From: Mermis nigrescens | Taxonomy: Eukaryota > Nematoda > Enoplea > Mermithida > Mermithidae | Direction: 5' to 3' | Assembly (NCBI GenBank): GCA_036768485.1 | Contig: JAVLUZ010000725.1 | Coordinates: 1-64,000, forward strand | Length of the DNA: 64,000 nt | Part shown: positions 32,315-44,086 of the stretch, piece after piece | Layout of the letters: each line of letters begins with the position of its first letter | How positions within the stretch are numbered: position 1 is the first letter of the stretch | Position numbers and translations under genes: made by a program | The notes under the pieces: model-generated | What the model saw: only the letters and a program-made list of their open reading frames with translations | Database searches by the model: none | What the model was told of the DNA's origin: nothing

Positions 32315-32764
32315 GGGTATTCTTGTAGAATGTCTCCACCTGCCAAAAAATGTATTCCCACCTACCTGTAGCATGTCACCACCTCCCAGAACTTCAATTT
32401 CGTATCGATTTTAGGACATTATTGTATTATTATCATTATCATTATTTATTATTATAATAATATTATTATTATATCTTATATTATTGTATCATGTATTGTG
32501 TTGTATTACCCCTTTAAGTGCACTGAAATGCATTTTACCCATTGACAGTAGATAGAATTTAAAAAAAACCAGAAAAAATCGAAAGAAATTTTATCGATAA
32601 GAAGAAATTCTGTCAGAAAATAAAAGAGAAAAAATTAAAAAAATAATTGAAAAAATGAAAAAACTGAAAATGAAATATAAAAAAATGAAGTTCTGCGAGG
32701 TTGAGAAATGCTTCAGGTAGGTGGATACATTTTTTGACAGGTGGAGATATACTACAGGAATACC
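32315..32764. mobile_element. Foldback MITE with about 80-bp inverted repeats
   Basis: Left arm 32315-32398 and right arm 32688-32764 share the cctgtag, tctccacctg, caaaaaatgtat and cacctacctg blocks inverted; flanks acatagag / acacagag. AT-rich interior. Confidence 0.88.
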
Positions 32765-33320
32765 ACACAGAGGTGGGGAGTTATTGATAACTTTAAAAAC
32801 ATGTTGCTGCAGACGAGCATATTAATTCAAAAAATCTAAATCGCTTGTTTTAGTCGATTGGCCACGAGACAAACTGGAATAATGCATGCTGTCAAATTCC
32901 GCGTTCCAGGGGAATAAATATTTCGCTAGTTTTTCGTTTCCGATAACTCCCTAGACTGAAACACTGCAATGAAAGGACTTCTACTAGTATTATGAAAATA
33001 AGATTTCTACAATAAACTTAACAGTACCGTTTTTATCAGTTCATTAACGACCGTGCAACACTGACGTATAAAAGAGGCAAGCATATTGTTTGCGAAATGG
33101 AAGCAGAACAAGAATTAAAAACGAAATTAGCGTACTAACCTTTGAACCAACTAGGAAACAATATCGCATAGAAGCATCATAAAAACCGGGTTTCCTCAAA
33201 CAATCAATGAATTTCTTCGTGTAATGTGTAACAGCGGCTAATTCTCATACCTAAATTTGTGAGCTTCATTAATAGATCAAAAGCCACAAAAATACTCAAA
33301 AAATGAATATGGTAGTGACC
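32765..33320. other. No gene seen
   Basis: No exon, RNA or repeat signal. Confidence 0.4.
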
Positions 33321-33326
33321 AGACAC

Positions 33327-33479
33327 CACACACGTCTCGAAAGTTCGGGTGAGGGGAGGTCCCCGGCCATTTTAGGAAGGGGGAGGTGAATGACCTTTAA
33401 TTTTTGGCAAAAAAATTAATTTTTTCTAGATGGGGGTGCTTAAAAATTTTCCCGCTTTGAGGGATATCTTACATGTATG
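33327..33479. mobile_element. MITE, F5-like
   Basis: Ends CACACACGTCTCG and CTTACATGTATG; flanks ccagacac / ccagatat. Contains the ggtccccggcc and tttttggc blocks. Confidence 0.7.
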
Positions 33480-33512
33480 CCAGATATGCACACGGATGTT
33501 TAGGGTGTAGAC

Positions 33513-33743
33513 CATACGTGGGCGTGGGGGTTGGGGGTATGCACCCTCCAGAAATCAAAATACCACCCCCCCAGAATTCAAATTTTTAAATTTTTTTTGC
33601 TTTTTTAGCGATTTTTTGATGCTATTGATAGTGCTCGATGAGAAACGTCGAAAAATGGTGTTTTTTCCGCCATACGACCACTTTTAAAACCATTTTTTGA
33701 CCTTTGAAAATTCCCCCCAGATTTTCGGTGCTGCCCACCTATG
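33513..33743 (-). mobile_element. MITE, F3 family
   Basis: 231 bp, ends CATACGTGGGCGTGG and GCTGCCCACCTATG; perfect 8-bp duplication gtgtagac at 33505-33512 and 33744-33751. Confidence 0.95.
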
Positions 33744-33799
33744 GTGTAGACCATAACATGTAAAGTATGAAAATAAACGGGGTCAAGCTGCAAAAAATT

Positions 33800-34045
33800 T
33801 AAAAAGTGCATTTTTGGACTAAAAAGCGATGGTGACATTTTGGATAATGCTCGCCATTTCTAGAACATTAGTAAAATGAAAAAATTTCGAAACAATTTTA
33901 AAAAATCGAGTAATTGAACAAAATATAGCAAAGAAAATGAGTATATGGCGCATAGCGCTTTCGAGCCATAATTGAGCTAAAAATACTTTTAAAAAGCACT
34001 TTTGATGGTTTTTGCGAAGAATGGACAATTCTTGGGGAGGGTCGC
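33800..34045 (-). repeat. F7-type repeat copy, inverted
   Basis: gcgatggtgacattttgg, gagtatatggcgcatagcg and aaaaagcacttttgatgg parallel 35720-35960. Ends not resolved. Confidence 0.55.
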
Positions 34046-34049
34046 ACGC

Positions 34050-34860
34050 AACGCAATCATTTTGTTCACTGCCCTCAATAGAATTTCCAATACGTGACAA
34101 AGCAAGTGCTGAAACAACGAAGCTGATTCCAAATTTTCGTAGTACCTATGAACTAAACAAGACTGAATGCTTTTATGGTTTTAAACCTGAAAGTAATATT
34201 GCGAAAAATTCTTTTAAACGGGACTTATCCGATTGATGCATTAGATGCAGCACAGTAACATACCGATGATATCATAAATCGAAAATCTAATTGCAAGAAA
34301 AATATTGTCTCAATAATCCGCAAATGTACTCCCTTTACTTTTCATTTTGTTTTAAGCGACAAGCGCCGCCTGTCTTATATAAACAACAATTATACGAGTG
34401 ACACTAGAGCCTGTTTTCTGAGCACAGTACTGCATACACGCATCAAGTAATAAATCATTTATTTTAAACTCGGCATAAGAGCAACAACTTGATCAAAACA
34501 GCGAACAGAATAAAGTTGTGTGCAAAAAGCTGCAGATTCATGAATTTTTCCTTGCAAATGAAGTACGAAGTAACTATTTTCATATAACAAATTCAAAATC
34601 CTAATCAAGAGTAACAAGCATTCTTCATTTATCTAAACGCAAACAATTCTAAATGTCAGATTTGCATGCTTAATCAATGAAAATCGCATAAAGGTAATAA
34701 AATAAAACAAAAAACGTATAAACTCACAACATTGTAAAATCCGAAACCAAGCTATTCAATCTTTTCAATAAAAAAAATCCATGTGTAATTTATATAAAAA
34801 CAAATACACATAAGGAAGTATGAGTGCATGATAAGCGCAGGAATAAAACGAATCACAATC
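34050..34860. other. No gene seen
   Basis: Just below the candidate terminal exon at 34867; could hold its 3' untranslated region. No AATAAA on the minus strand close to the stop was recognised. Confidence 0.4.
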
Positions 34861-34866
34861 ACAATT

Positions 34867-34970
34867 TCCCGCAGGTCAGCACGTTGGTAGGCTCTGGCTT
34901 GGGAAGAGTGCCTTCCATGTCCATTTTATTCTCGGTGCCCACTTGTTTGGCCAACATAGCCAACGCCTAT
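34867..34970 (-). CDS. Candidate terminal exon of an unidentified gene
   Basis: After acceptor tttgacaatag it reads ALAMLAKQVGTENKMDMEGT, then PKPEPTNVLTCGKL and a stop (TGA at the low end). Joined to the block at 38112-38177 it gives a helical stretch followed by a polar tail. No domain recognised. It lies between the two recognised genes on the same strand. Confidence 0.35.
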
Positions 34971-35676
34971 TGTCAAAAATATTTACAAAATAACAAGGCT
35001 AACAGATCGAAGAAACACTGATGGTTTCAAAATTGAAGGAGAGGGATTAAATATATTATTATACTATTTGCAGGCTGCTTTTGAAATAAGATTAAAATTT
35101 AATCGGCTTCGTTTTTCAATGCCATCCTTGCTCAAGCTTTTCTAAAATAGGCGAATGAAGAAATGAAGCTGCGAGGAATGGAACTGCAATGAGCTCAGTC
35201 ATCCCCAGCTACTTATCATTCAGCTAAATTTTCCAATTTGCTGGCGCTGCGCACAAGATTGTTAAATTGGGGTTGAGTTTTTGCAATATTATTTTTCGGT
35301 AAAATAATGACAACGTAAGCACTTTTTCATGAAATTTACGAGATTTCGAGATTTTTAAGAAAATTTTTTTTGCACCGAAAATGATTTTTTGACTTTTTCA
35401 GAAATAGCTGTGCGGTACCGCCACCCTAACATGGAATTACGAATCCATAAAATTTTGAACAAAAAAGCAAAAAAATACATTGCACGTGTTTTACTTGATA
35501 TTTACTACAGATATTTTAGATGGGAAGAAATGACAGCTGTACGTATTGCATATGCAGATTTAATATTGCATTTGCAATATTTTTTTATAAAAAATAACAC
35601 TTAAAAATTTATAGTCTAATTTTTTATAAAACCCGTAGAATAAACATCTAGGATAATATTTGCAATCTTATCTATA

Positions 35677-36086
35677 CATGAACAGCAGGGGAATTTTGGG
35701 GGAGGGGGAAGTTAAATTTTAAAGTGCCTTTTCGGGCCTAAAAATAGTCAGTATGCGTCAAAAACATCGTTCTTCGGCGTTTCTGAAGATGCTCATCTTT
35801 CTAGAGCATGAAAACACAATTATTTCGAGAAAAAAAAATTTTAAAAAATCGGATAAATTTAACAAAATGTACTTAAAACATGAGTATATGGCGCGAAGCG
35901 CCAAAAAATTGACACTTTTGAGCAAATAGATAGCTAAAACGTTAAAAAACACCTTTTCTGCGAATTTTCAAGGAAATTTTTGGAAACGTTTGAAAAATCG
36001 AAAATTCGGAGGGGGTGAAAAAATTGCTGGCGGGGGTAAAAATTTTTCTGGGGCGTGAAAACCCCCTTAAGCCCCATGATCATGTC
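35677..36086. mobile_element. F7-type MITE
   Basis: From catgaacagcaggggaatttt to ccccatgatcatgtctg, about 410 bp, homologous throughout to 49899-50309; includes the hairpin GGCGCGAAGCGCC at 35890. Duplication not resolved. Confidence 0.7.
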
Positions 36087-36089
36087 TGG

Positions 36090-37050
36090 TCTCATCCTTT
36101 TCCAATTTTTTATTTCAAAATTTGACCTTTTTAGCGGTCAATTAACGATTATTTCTTCACAATAGGAGCACGGAATCCGGAGCCGCGATTTAAAAAGCAT
36201 TTAAAGCTGAACTCTGCTAGTAACTAGTTTTGAGTGTACGATTGAATATCAGAAGTGTCATACAAAAAATTGAATTATCTGGTCTTACTTTTGAAGCTTT
36301 TCGGTTCATAAATGGCTAAATAATGTATTGTCTTCAGGTTCAGGCTAATATTCAGCTGCAATAAGAAATAATTGTTATTAATCTAGCACGTCATAATATA
36401 GAAGATGTAATGAAGATAGAAACTGGCGCACATAAGCAATGAAGCGGACGATCAATATTGGCTTCTTTTAGAAAAATCGCTTTTCATCTTTCATAAAGTG
36501 AATTCTCAAGTATATTATTTAAAACACCTATCTGAATTCTAATTAAATCAGTAAATCGATCCCTACTTCATATTCTATTTTCGGCAAACAATTTTAATTT
36601 TTTATTCAAATTTTAATATAAAATGTAAGCGTATTTTCAGTTTTAGTAAAGTTAGGATCTCCTCTAAAACAAATCTAGCAGGTAACTTTCGTATGCAAAA
36701 CTTTTTAAGTGCAAATCGTATCGAACGGAATAAAAGAAGTTTTAGATGTTACCGAACTAAAAAATACTTAAACCATTGAATATGTATTCAAATTTTTCCG
36801 AATAAAATTTGTCGCCTCATCTGACTCCTGCATTGCTGATTTTCAAAAAGCTATAAAATTGAGCTTAAATTGAGTTTAGGGATAAATGCGTCGGAATTTT
36901 CTGACACCCCACGCGAGAAATGTATATTATTTATACCATACATTATTTATCGTTTGAAAAATGCAAAATTGAGCTTAAAAGGATAAAATGACGAAATTTT
37001 GCCTAATCACTTAATTCTTATGTTTTGTCATCACAACTTACAATTGTGTT
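36090..37050. other. No gene seen
   Basis: AT-rich, no recognised repeat ends or exon. Confidence 0.4.
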
Positions 37051-37057
37051 CCAAAAC

Positions 37058-37324
37058 CAGTGTTGTTTTTGTACAAGGTACACTTGTAAATGTAAAAAGG
37101 TGGTCCCCAAAAGTCTCTGTACATTTTGTACATCCAAGTTTTATGGTATGGTCCAGCAGCACTTTCAGTGTGATTTTCGACATTTGGTGGTATATTTTAG
37201 CCTATTACTGGCTTTCTGACGATCACACTTTTTGTCTTACCAAAAATCATTGTACATGTACAATGATGATTTCGGATAGTCTTTGTACATCGGGAAAAAT
37301 CTTTATCGAATACAAAAAACCGTG
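37058..37324. mobile_element. F1 CAGTG-type MITE, internally deleted
   Basis: Begins CAGTGTTGTTTTTGTACAAGG and ends gaatacaaaaaaccgtg. Lacks most of the hairpin-containing core of the 432-450-bp copies. Confidence 0.75.
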
Positions 37325-37537
37325 TTCCTTACATGCAAAATATATCGAAAAATGTCGTTGAAAAGATAAAGTGCTTCTGATTGCTTTAAATATTAGCGAT
37401 TTGATGATAAAATAATGTTAGCGATAGCGATTCCCGGAAATAAAATCCTGTATATATACGGGGATTGTACATATGTAAGCTTCCAAGTTTCAATCCTGTT
37501 CGTACAAGTGGTACCAAAATCTTCTATCATAAATCAA

Positions 37538-37949
37538 CACACAGGCACACTGGGGTGAGGCATATGGGAGAAATCCCCCTACCAGAAATTTAAAGAAGCA
37601 TACCACAGACCATTTTGGACAAAAACGGATTGCTTGAGGCATGAAATGTGAAATGACGTCTAACAGCGTAATTTCAAGTACATATACATATTTTTGGAAC
37701 AATATACTGTTCAATTGATTCTCACAGACACTCTTTTTCGTTAATTTGTTACAGGTCATTACATTACCCTTATTCTTATTGTTTTCGTGCTAATTTATCA
37801 TAACTATTGATGACAGATAAAATACGACGAATTAAGTGCACAAATCTGAAATTAAATCGGTAGAAAAATTACCCATTCACTCAAACCCCACCCCAAGGAA
37901 GCTCGGTGTACCCCTCCAGAGCTTTTGACCGCGTGAGTGTGCGTGCATG
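37538..37949 (+). mobile_element. 410-bp MITE (F6)
   Basis: 412 bp, ends CACACAGGCACACTGG and GAGTGTGCGTGCATG; perfect 8-bp duplication taaatcaa at 37530-37537 and 37950-37957. Confidence 0.93.
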
Positions 37950-38111
37950 TAAATCAAACAGCTTTTTCATTGATTTCGGACATTTCATAGATATAAGACA
38001 CGTAAGAAAAGTGCACAGAGGAACCAAATCTTAAAATAGAGTTGCCATGCCAGTTGCCACGCCCAATACTGAAGCGAAAATTAGTGTACGTAAAGGCTAG
38101 CAAGTAAAATA

Positions 38112-38177
38112 CCTTTCTAAGCACGTCGTCCAGCAGATAAAACGATACATTATGCTCAGCCAATGCGCCATCTACAC
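38112..38177 (-). CDS. Candidate exon of an unidentified gene
   Basis: Block from gtag|AT to AGAAAG|gtattt reading GALAEHNVSFYLLDDVLRK. Its phase joins cleanly to the block at 34867-34970. Product unknown. Confidence 0.35.
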
Positions 38178-38257
38178 GTTTTCGATAGAACCAAATAATA
38201 AAATGAAAAAAATGATTCTGATCTGTTTTGGTAAACTATACAAGTTTACCCAAGCCA

Positions 38258-38348
38258 GTCTTTGAGGCTCGCTCTCTATTGATCGAGTCAACCGTTTCCA
38301 AACATGATGAACGTGATTACGAGCTACTCTAGCGCAATCTCTTGCGTC
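38258..38348 (-). CDS. Candidate exon of an unidentified gene
   Basis: Open block roughly from tag|TGGTTG to GGCTTGG|gtaaac, reading WLYGDARDCARVARNHVHH then VWKRLTRSIESEPQRLAW, between plausible acceptor and donor. Not in a repeat I recognise. No family recognised; its phase does not fit the next block without shifting an acceptor. Confidence 0.3.
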
Positions 38349-38404
38349 ACCGTACAACCACTATAATAGATATGTAATGTCACTTGATTTTTTCAGGATA
38401 AGAT

Positions 38405-38677
38405 AATAGATGCACAGCATGGCCCTTGGGGGGTTCAGCCGGTCTAGGGGGGTCGAGAACTAAGCTCTTTTGGGCCCAAAATGACCTCATTAAGTTTTAC
38501 AAACGCTAAAATAGCATTAGAACTTCATTATTGGTTACCTACTCAGTTTCTGGTCAATTTAAAGCACTTTTGATAAAATTACCATTTTCATCCATTTTTG
38601 ACCTCATCCTCCACAGAAAATGTCCCATTTTTCCAATCTAGGGGGTAAATCCCACTCAGCCCCCACGTGTATGTCTG
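38405..38677. mobile_element. MITE, CATAGATGCAC family (F4)
   Basis: 273 bp, ends aatagatgcacagcatggcc and ccccacgtgtatgtctg; flanks gataagat / tataagat. Homologous to 61230-61496. Confidence 0.88.
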
Positions 38678-38689
38678 TATAAGATTGGT

Positions 38690-40560
38690 TCACGACTGAA
38701 CCCCAATCAAAAATAAATCGTTTGCTCGGTTTGTTTTTCCTATAAGTTATTTTATTTTATTTTTATTTACTTTATGACAAATATGTACTCCGGGGTCAGA
38801 GGATCTAAAACCCGCTGAGAGGTCGGAGAGTCGGGCGTTGTCCAGCGATTTTAAGCTTATATAATATATTTTGCATTATTTTCGAGGGACGAAAATGGCA
38901 TTAGTGCGGAAGTAACTCTGTTCAGCTTACTCACATAAAGCGCCTAAACCTGAGTAAAAGTGACCTGAAAGTCAAAATTATATACATTTCTTCCTTTAGT
39001 TTTATCGTTAGAAGTAGTAAAGCCATAGAAGCAGACTAGGCCGGTCTAGAAATCATACATAATGCTTTCTTTAGCTAAAATGGCCCGAAAAAGTTCATAT
39101 AAACGATAACAGCGTAGAAACTCCCATAACTGACCGTTTCTGGCCTATTTCAAGAATTTTTGCAAAGCCGCCATTTTCCCTTATTTTAAACAGAAAATTG
39201 CCCGTCTCGCCCTTCTGGGAAATCTAATCCTCAAACTCCCGGCGGGCAAGCCGGGATAAAAAACAGTCAAAATGGGCTAAAAAATACTAAACAGTGGTCT
39301 AACAACATGCAAGCATTTTGAACACGCTATTTTGACCGTTTTCGTCATTCGACTTGCAAAAGAGCATGAAACTATATTTGCTGATACCAATTTCTTCAAT
39401 TTAATCCCAACTAAGGACATTGGACACTGAACAGTGAGTGACCACTTCCCGCATCTATCCCGCCAAATCTGCCCGAGAGCCAGCCGCACATGATCTCCGG
39501 TGGTATCTTCACCCCCAGTAGTTTTCACCCCCTAACAACTCCTGATTTTCCGAAAATTCCTGAGAAACGAAATTTGTCAGTAAAGTCAAACAGTTTTGCA
39601 AAGTTTAGATTTTGACGATTTTCGGTCTGGATTCTGTCATACTCTATACAGAAAAATTTCCTATTATTCTTTCTGAACCTACACCTTTCAACCCCAATGT
39701 TTCTTATTCTCGCCCATTCGTCCTCGGCGAGGGATAATGTTTAAAAAGCGACCCGTTTTGATCTAATAAAAGAGTATACTCATATTATTTGATACCTCAG
39801 ACTAGAGCTTTCGTGCCTGACATGAGTTGATTCAAATTACAACGAGAATTTGAATAATTATTTTCAAAAACCTATAAAAATGGGTCTCCCAAACCAGCTA
39901 CGAATTCAAAACAAGTCTTCGTACCTGTTTCGTACCTACACTACAGTTCACTTTTTCATGCGAAGGTATACATATATAGAAATAAAAACGAAGAACTTTA
40001 AACAGTCGGTAATATAAAATGCTGACTTTGATCAAATTCAAACCTAGACCAATATTTCAAATAGGAAAAACTTAGCTTTTCGAAGCTTTTTCGCAAAATG
40101 CTGTCAGCAGTATTGTTCTTGGTCGTGCATAAGGTAAATTGAGACCGGCCATTTACCAATAAAAAAATCGTAAAATCCAATGTAACGCCCGAAAACATAG
40201 AAAATGGCCTTTCACGTCGAAAAAACTTCAAATTACGCAGCAAATAAACCACTTCTAACAATAGTTTTTGCGCGACCAAGAACAATACTACTGAAAAGAA
40301 AGCGCTTTGAGATGAAAGTTTAAAAAGCTATGGTTTTCTGTTTCGAAATTAAGCAAGGTTAGGATTTGATCGAATTCAGCGTTTTAGATTATCGATTGTT
40401 CTAATAAAGCATAATTCAGAGCACAGATGCATGATTTTTTTTTGAAATAATAAAAACTTTCGCCTTGTTGTCATCGACTGAAATTTGTTAGTTGAAAAAA
40501 GAATGAAAAATATTGTCTTTAAATTCTTTAATTTTATAGTCTCGATGAAACAGCCGTTTT
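38690..40560. other. No gene seen; F4-related fragments
   Basis: About 39030-39250 (gccggtctagaaatc, ctgaccgtttctggcc, ctcgcccttctggg) resembles the F4 interior, and 40880-41050 carries a similar stretch inverted. No coding signal. Confidence 0.4.
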
Positions 40561-40568
40561 TTAGCCAC

Positions 40569-40684
40569 CATAGATGGGCAGCAACATAATTCTGGGGGTC
40601 CGATAGGGCGAAATTGCCAAAAATAGCACTGAAAATTCAATTCTGGGGAATCTATCGATTTTTGTAAGGGGGTCCACTTACAGC
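40569..40684 (-). repeat. Truncated F3-like MITE
   Basis: catagatgggcagcaac, attctgggggtcc and agggcgaaattgccaaaaat match 53601-53700; the distal end is missing. Confidence 0.6.
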
Positions 40685-40794
40685 TGTATATCGGAATACA
40701 CGCTGACGATTCCACCAGCTGAGGCGCGGTTTTGGTAGCCTCTGATCAGGGCTAAACGGCGAGTTCCATATTCTTCGGGGCAGAAGACAAAACT
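40685..40794 (-). CDS. Weak exon-like block
   Basis: Acceptor gacgcag and a perfect donor gtaagt enclose an open block; one frame reads CPEEYGTRRLALIRGYQNRA then SAGGIVSVYSDIQ, and that frame would also end at TAA right at the donor. Phase does not match the 38.3-kb block. Could be chance. Confidence 0.2.
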
Positions 40795-40799
40795 GCGTC

Positions 40800-41726
40800 A
40801 GTTTCATCTGCCTTTTGACGATAATCTAATTCAATACTCAAAAACTTCTTAGTATCTGAAAAGCCATCAAACGCATATTCCCTATACAACGCCGATTAAT
40901 GTATCAAATGCTTGAAATTGACCAGGAACGGTCAGTCAGTCATGGTAGTTTTTACGCTATTTTATTGTTCATATGAATTTTGCGGGCCCTTTCAGTTAAT
41001 GAAAGCATCATATTTGACTCTTAGACCGGCCAAGCTATGCATCTATTGGATAACAATTTGATGCAAAGAACAGATACGATCAGCTTTCGCTGTCACAAAG
41101 TAACCAATTTTTTAGTTCCTAGTACTATTGACAACGTTTCTTTCTAGCGCGGCGCAAATGATACCGGTCCTTAAGAATAAATCAATAGATAAAGTAATTT
41201 AAGCATTTTCAGTCAAGTTTCATCAAAAGTTTGGTACTCAGCACGGGTGGATGATATTTTGGTTCCCATTGAGCTAAGTCACAATTTCGCTTTCAACGCA
41301 TTATACTAGTTCAACACTTTCAACCAGATTATTTATATTTGCAGACATATATGCCCAAAGACTGATTCTTTATTTCAAACATGTAGGGTCCAAATTCATG
41401 GCAATATCGGAGTTTTGCATTATTTAAGCTATGAAGGTAGAATAATTTTAGGGTTCATATTAAATATAAATTGCCTTCTGTTAAAAATAATAGCTTCTTC
41501 CGATAAGTATTAGTGTAGCATGTCACCCTGATTAAAGCATGACTGTTTCCGCGAAAGATTATTACTTCGAGAATTTTCACGAGCAAATAGTATTTTTTCG
41601 TGCAATTTTTTGTCTCAGTTGATAACAAATGTTGAAAAATAATGCAATCAATCAAAAAATCGTTACAAAATCAGAAACTGATACAACACGAAGTCATGAA
41701 AATAAAATAACGTCACAAAAATTAAG
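40800..41726. other. No gene seen
   Basis: Apart from the inverted F4-like stretch at about 40880-41050, no recognised feature. Confidence 0.4.
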
Positions 41727-41995
41727 CTCATAATTAGGGATCGGACGAGGTCTTTTTTCCCTCGGCCGAGGGACTTTGAAATCCTTGCCTCGCCCGAGAC
41801 CGAGGGACCTAGGATTTGTTATGGATATAATATGAGTATATGAGTATAAACAATATAGGACATATATGATCCATGTGATAGGGGTACAGTAGCAATAGGA
41901 TTGATTAGTGTAATATAATTTAAAGCTAATAAGCTATTATTCAAATTTTATTCAAAGGTAGGTTTGCAAATGACAGACACAGTAGCGACAAATTG

Positions 41996-42037
41996 CTAAT
42001 CGTCTTGATCATTCAGCTCGTTTTCGCTATCACTATT
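41996..42037 (-). pseudogene. hAT transposase C-terminal tail fragment
   Basis: Reads NSDSENELNDQDD-stop, an acidic tail like that of the fragment ending at 2793. Separated from the rest by the inserted MITE cluster. Confidence 0.5.
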
Positions 42038-43368
42038 GTGTGTCCTACTTACATATCTTTATAATGGTAAAAATTGCATTCCAGAAGGAAAAATGTCAAA
42101 TTTTTCGGCGTTTCGCGCCGTTTAAAGACGATTCTTAGTGGTTCTTGCCCTAAGAGACCTAGAAATTAGCTAAAATAAACTACTAAAAGTCAAACAACTC
42201 TGTTTTTACAACTCTAAAATCGCTACTGTACCATATTATAGTACCCAAAAATTTGTGTGTAAAAAATGTGCAAAGATTTTTGGGAAGACAAAAACTGTAA
42301 AAAAGTGTAGAATTCCCAAAAATCTTCGGCGCTTCGCGCCGAAATATAACAGAATTTGCATTCAGAACGGAAAAATGTCAAATTTTTCGGCGCTTCGCAC
42401 CATTTGGAGACAATTTTTAGTAATTTTTGGCGTCAGAAACAGTGTTTTTTTGTGCAAGGTCCGTTTGTACATGTACAAAGATCGTCCCCAGAAGTCTTTG
42501 TACATTTTTTACATGCAAATTTTTGTGCACTACAATATAGTACAGTAGCGATTTTAGTGTGGTAAAACAAAGCTCCTCGACTTATGGTAGTGTATTTTAG
42601 CTAATTTCTGGGTCTATAAGGGTAAAAATCACTAAGAAACGTCGTAAAACGGCGCGAAGCGCCGAAAAATTTGACATTTTTCCTTTTGAAATGCAATTTC
42701 TGCCATTATAAAGATATATAGAACACACAATTACTCATTCCGGCGCGAAGCGCCGAAAATTTTTGGGAATTTTACAGCTTTTTATCTTCCCGAAAATCTT
42801 TGTTCATTTTGAACACACAAATTTTTGGGTACTGCAGTATGGTACATTAGCGATTTTAGTGTGGTAAATACAGAGTTGCTCGACTTTTGGTAGTGTATTT
42901 TAGCTAATTTCTGGGTCTCTAAGGGCAAAAATCACTAAGAAACGTCGTAAAACGGCGCGAAGCGCCGAAAAATTTGACATTTTTCCTTTTAAAATGCAAT
43001 TTCTGCCATTATAAAGATATAGAACACACAGTTACTCATTTCGGCGCGGAGCGCCGAAAATTTTGCGAACTTCAGACCTTCTTAGCAATTTTTGTCTTCC
43101 CGAAAATCTTTGTACATGCAAAAAAGACGGTCCCGAAAAGTCTTTGTACATTGAGTAAAATCTTTTACGAGGACAAAAAAAACCATTGGTCAGAAACCCA
43201 GAAATTAGCTAAAATACACTACCAAAGATCGAAAACCCTGTTTTAAAACACTAAAATTGCTACTGTACTATATTACAGTACACAAAAATTTGCATGTACA
43301 AAATGTACAAAGAATTTTGGAGATTATCTTTGTACATGTGCAAACGGACCTTGTACAAAAAAACACTG
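42038..43368. mobile_element. Cluster of F1 MITE units in both orientations
   Basis: Truncated reverse unit (about 42038-42430), forward unit with two tandem cores (from cagtgtttttttgtgcaagg at about 42437 to about 43180), then a reverse unit ending acaaaaaaacactg at 43368. Seven full or near copies of the hairpin motif. Formed by repeated insertion or recombination inside the hAT element. Confidence 0.8.
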
Positions 43369-43745
43369 CTTTTAATTGAATTTACTTTTGCGATCATGTC
43401 AATAACGACATAATGGCTTTTTAAACTATTTGTTACGATCATGTGGAGGGCATGCAAGAAGCAGCCGACGTTTTTGAATTTGCTAATTTCCATCGCTTTA
43501 ACAACATTAGCCCCGTTATCACGAATGACGAGGTGCACTTTGCTAAGTAAATTGAAATCTAACAGCACTCTGTTTAAGGCAGAAGCGAAGTTTCCGCCTC
43601 TATGATGCTCTGAGAACGGTAAGCATTCAACGACTGCCGCCTTACGTTCCCACGTTTCTTTATCAATAAAATGACCCGTAACCGCCTTATAAGCATCCAT
43701 GGCTGCAGAGCTTCACATATCCGTTATCGAACAAAACTCTAAACG
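43369..43745 (-). pseudogene. hAT transposase fragment
   Basis: Reads ITDM-stop-SSAAMDAYKAVTGHFID, later VHLVIRDNGANVVKAM and GCFLHALHMIVTNSL. These match the hAT catalytic-domain pattern (TD.W.S..Y..VT.H.ID; .VTDNA.N; C.AH.L.L). The expected Trp codon is TGA at 43713-43715, and an F1 MITE cuts the frame at 43368. The N-terminal zinc finger is missing. Confidence 0.9.
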
Positions 43746-44086
43746 CTCGGTGGTGTATTTGTGCTATTTTGGTGTCACTCAAAAATGCAAAATTTAAAAA
43801 AACTATCGATCCCTCGGCCATTTTTCACCTTACCCTCGGCCGAGGGATCTCAAAAAAGACCGAGGATTACCGAGGCCGAGGCCTCGTCCGATCCCTACTC
43901 ACAATTAAAGAAACTGATAAGCGCTTTAAGCAAGAATATCGTTTTCCACCAGTTTTCAACTAAATGCTAGTTAGTTTGCTGAAGTTTCACTTTTTTGCAA
44001 GAATAGCATGCATGGTGGCGATGTGTCTTAAAATCTAAAAGTACATATAGGTACCTATGTACTTGTTCTACTTTATTGATCTAGAC

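Larger units (their letters stand above)
41735..43897 (-). mobile_element. hAT-superfamily element with dead transposase
   Basis: 2163 bp. Inverted ends TAGGGATCGGACGAGG and CCTCGTCCGATCCCTA, flanked by ctcataat (41727-41734) and ctcacaat (43898-43905). GC-rich CCTCGGCCGAGG arrays lie inside both ends. Transposase remnants on the minus strand at 43369-43745 and 41996-42037 are separated by a cluster of F1 MITEs. Confidence 0.93.

Noticed and set aside
39277..39528. 83-codon minus-strand open frame
   Set aside because: No splice sites and no family resemblance, and it lies next to F4-like repeat sequence.
42328..43055. Regularly spaced palindromes that could suggest a CRISPR array
   Set aside because: The repeats are internal parts of a eukaryotic MITE in both orientations with irregular spacing; there are no cas genes.
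42255..43246. Several open frames of 60-97 codons with similar peptides
   Set aside because: All are translations of F1 MITE cores in different frames, with no start context or conservation pattern.
43260..43368. C-terminal extension of the hAT transposase reading frame ([13 protein letters not shown]...)
   Set aside because: This part is translated F1 MITE; the same peptide phrases appear at every F1 copy.
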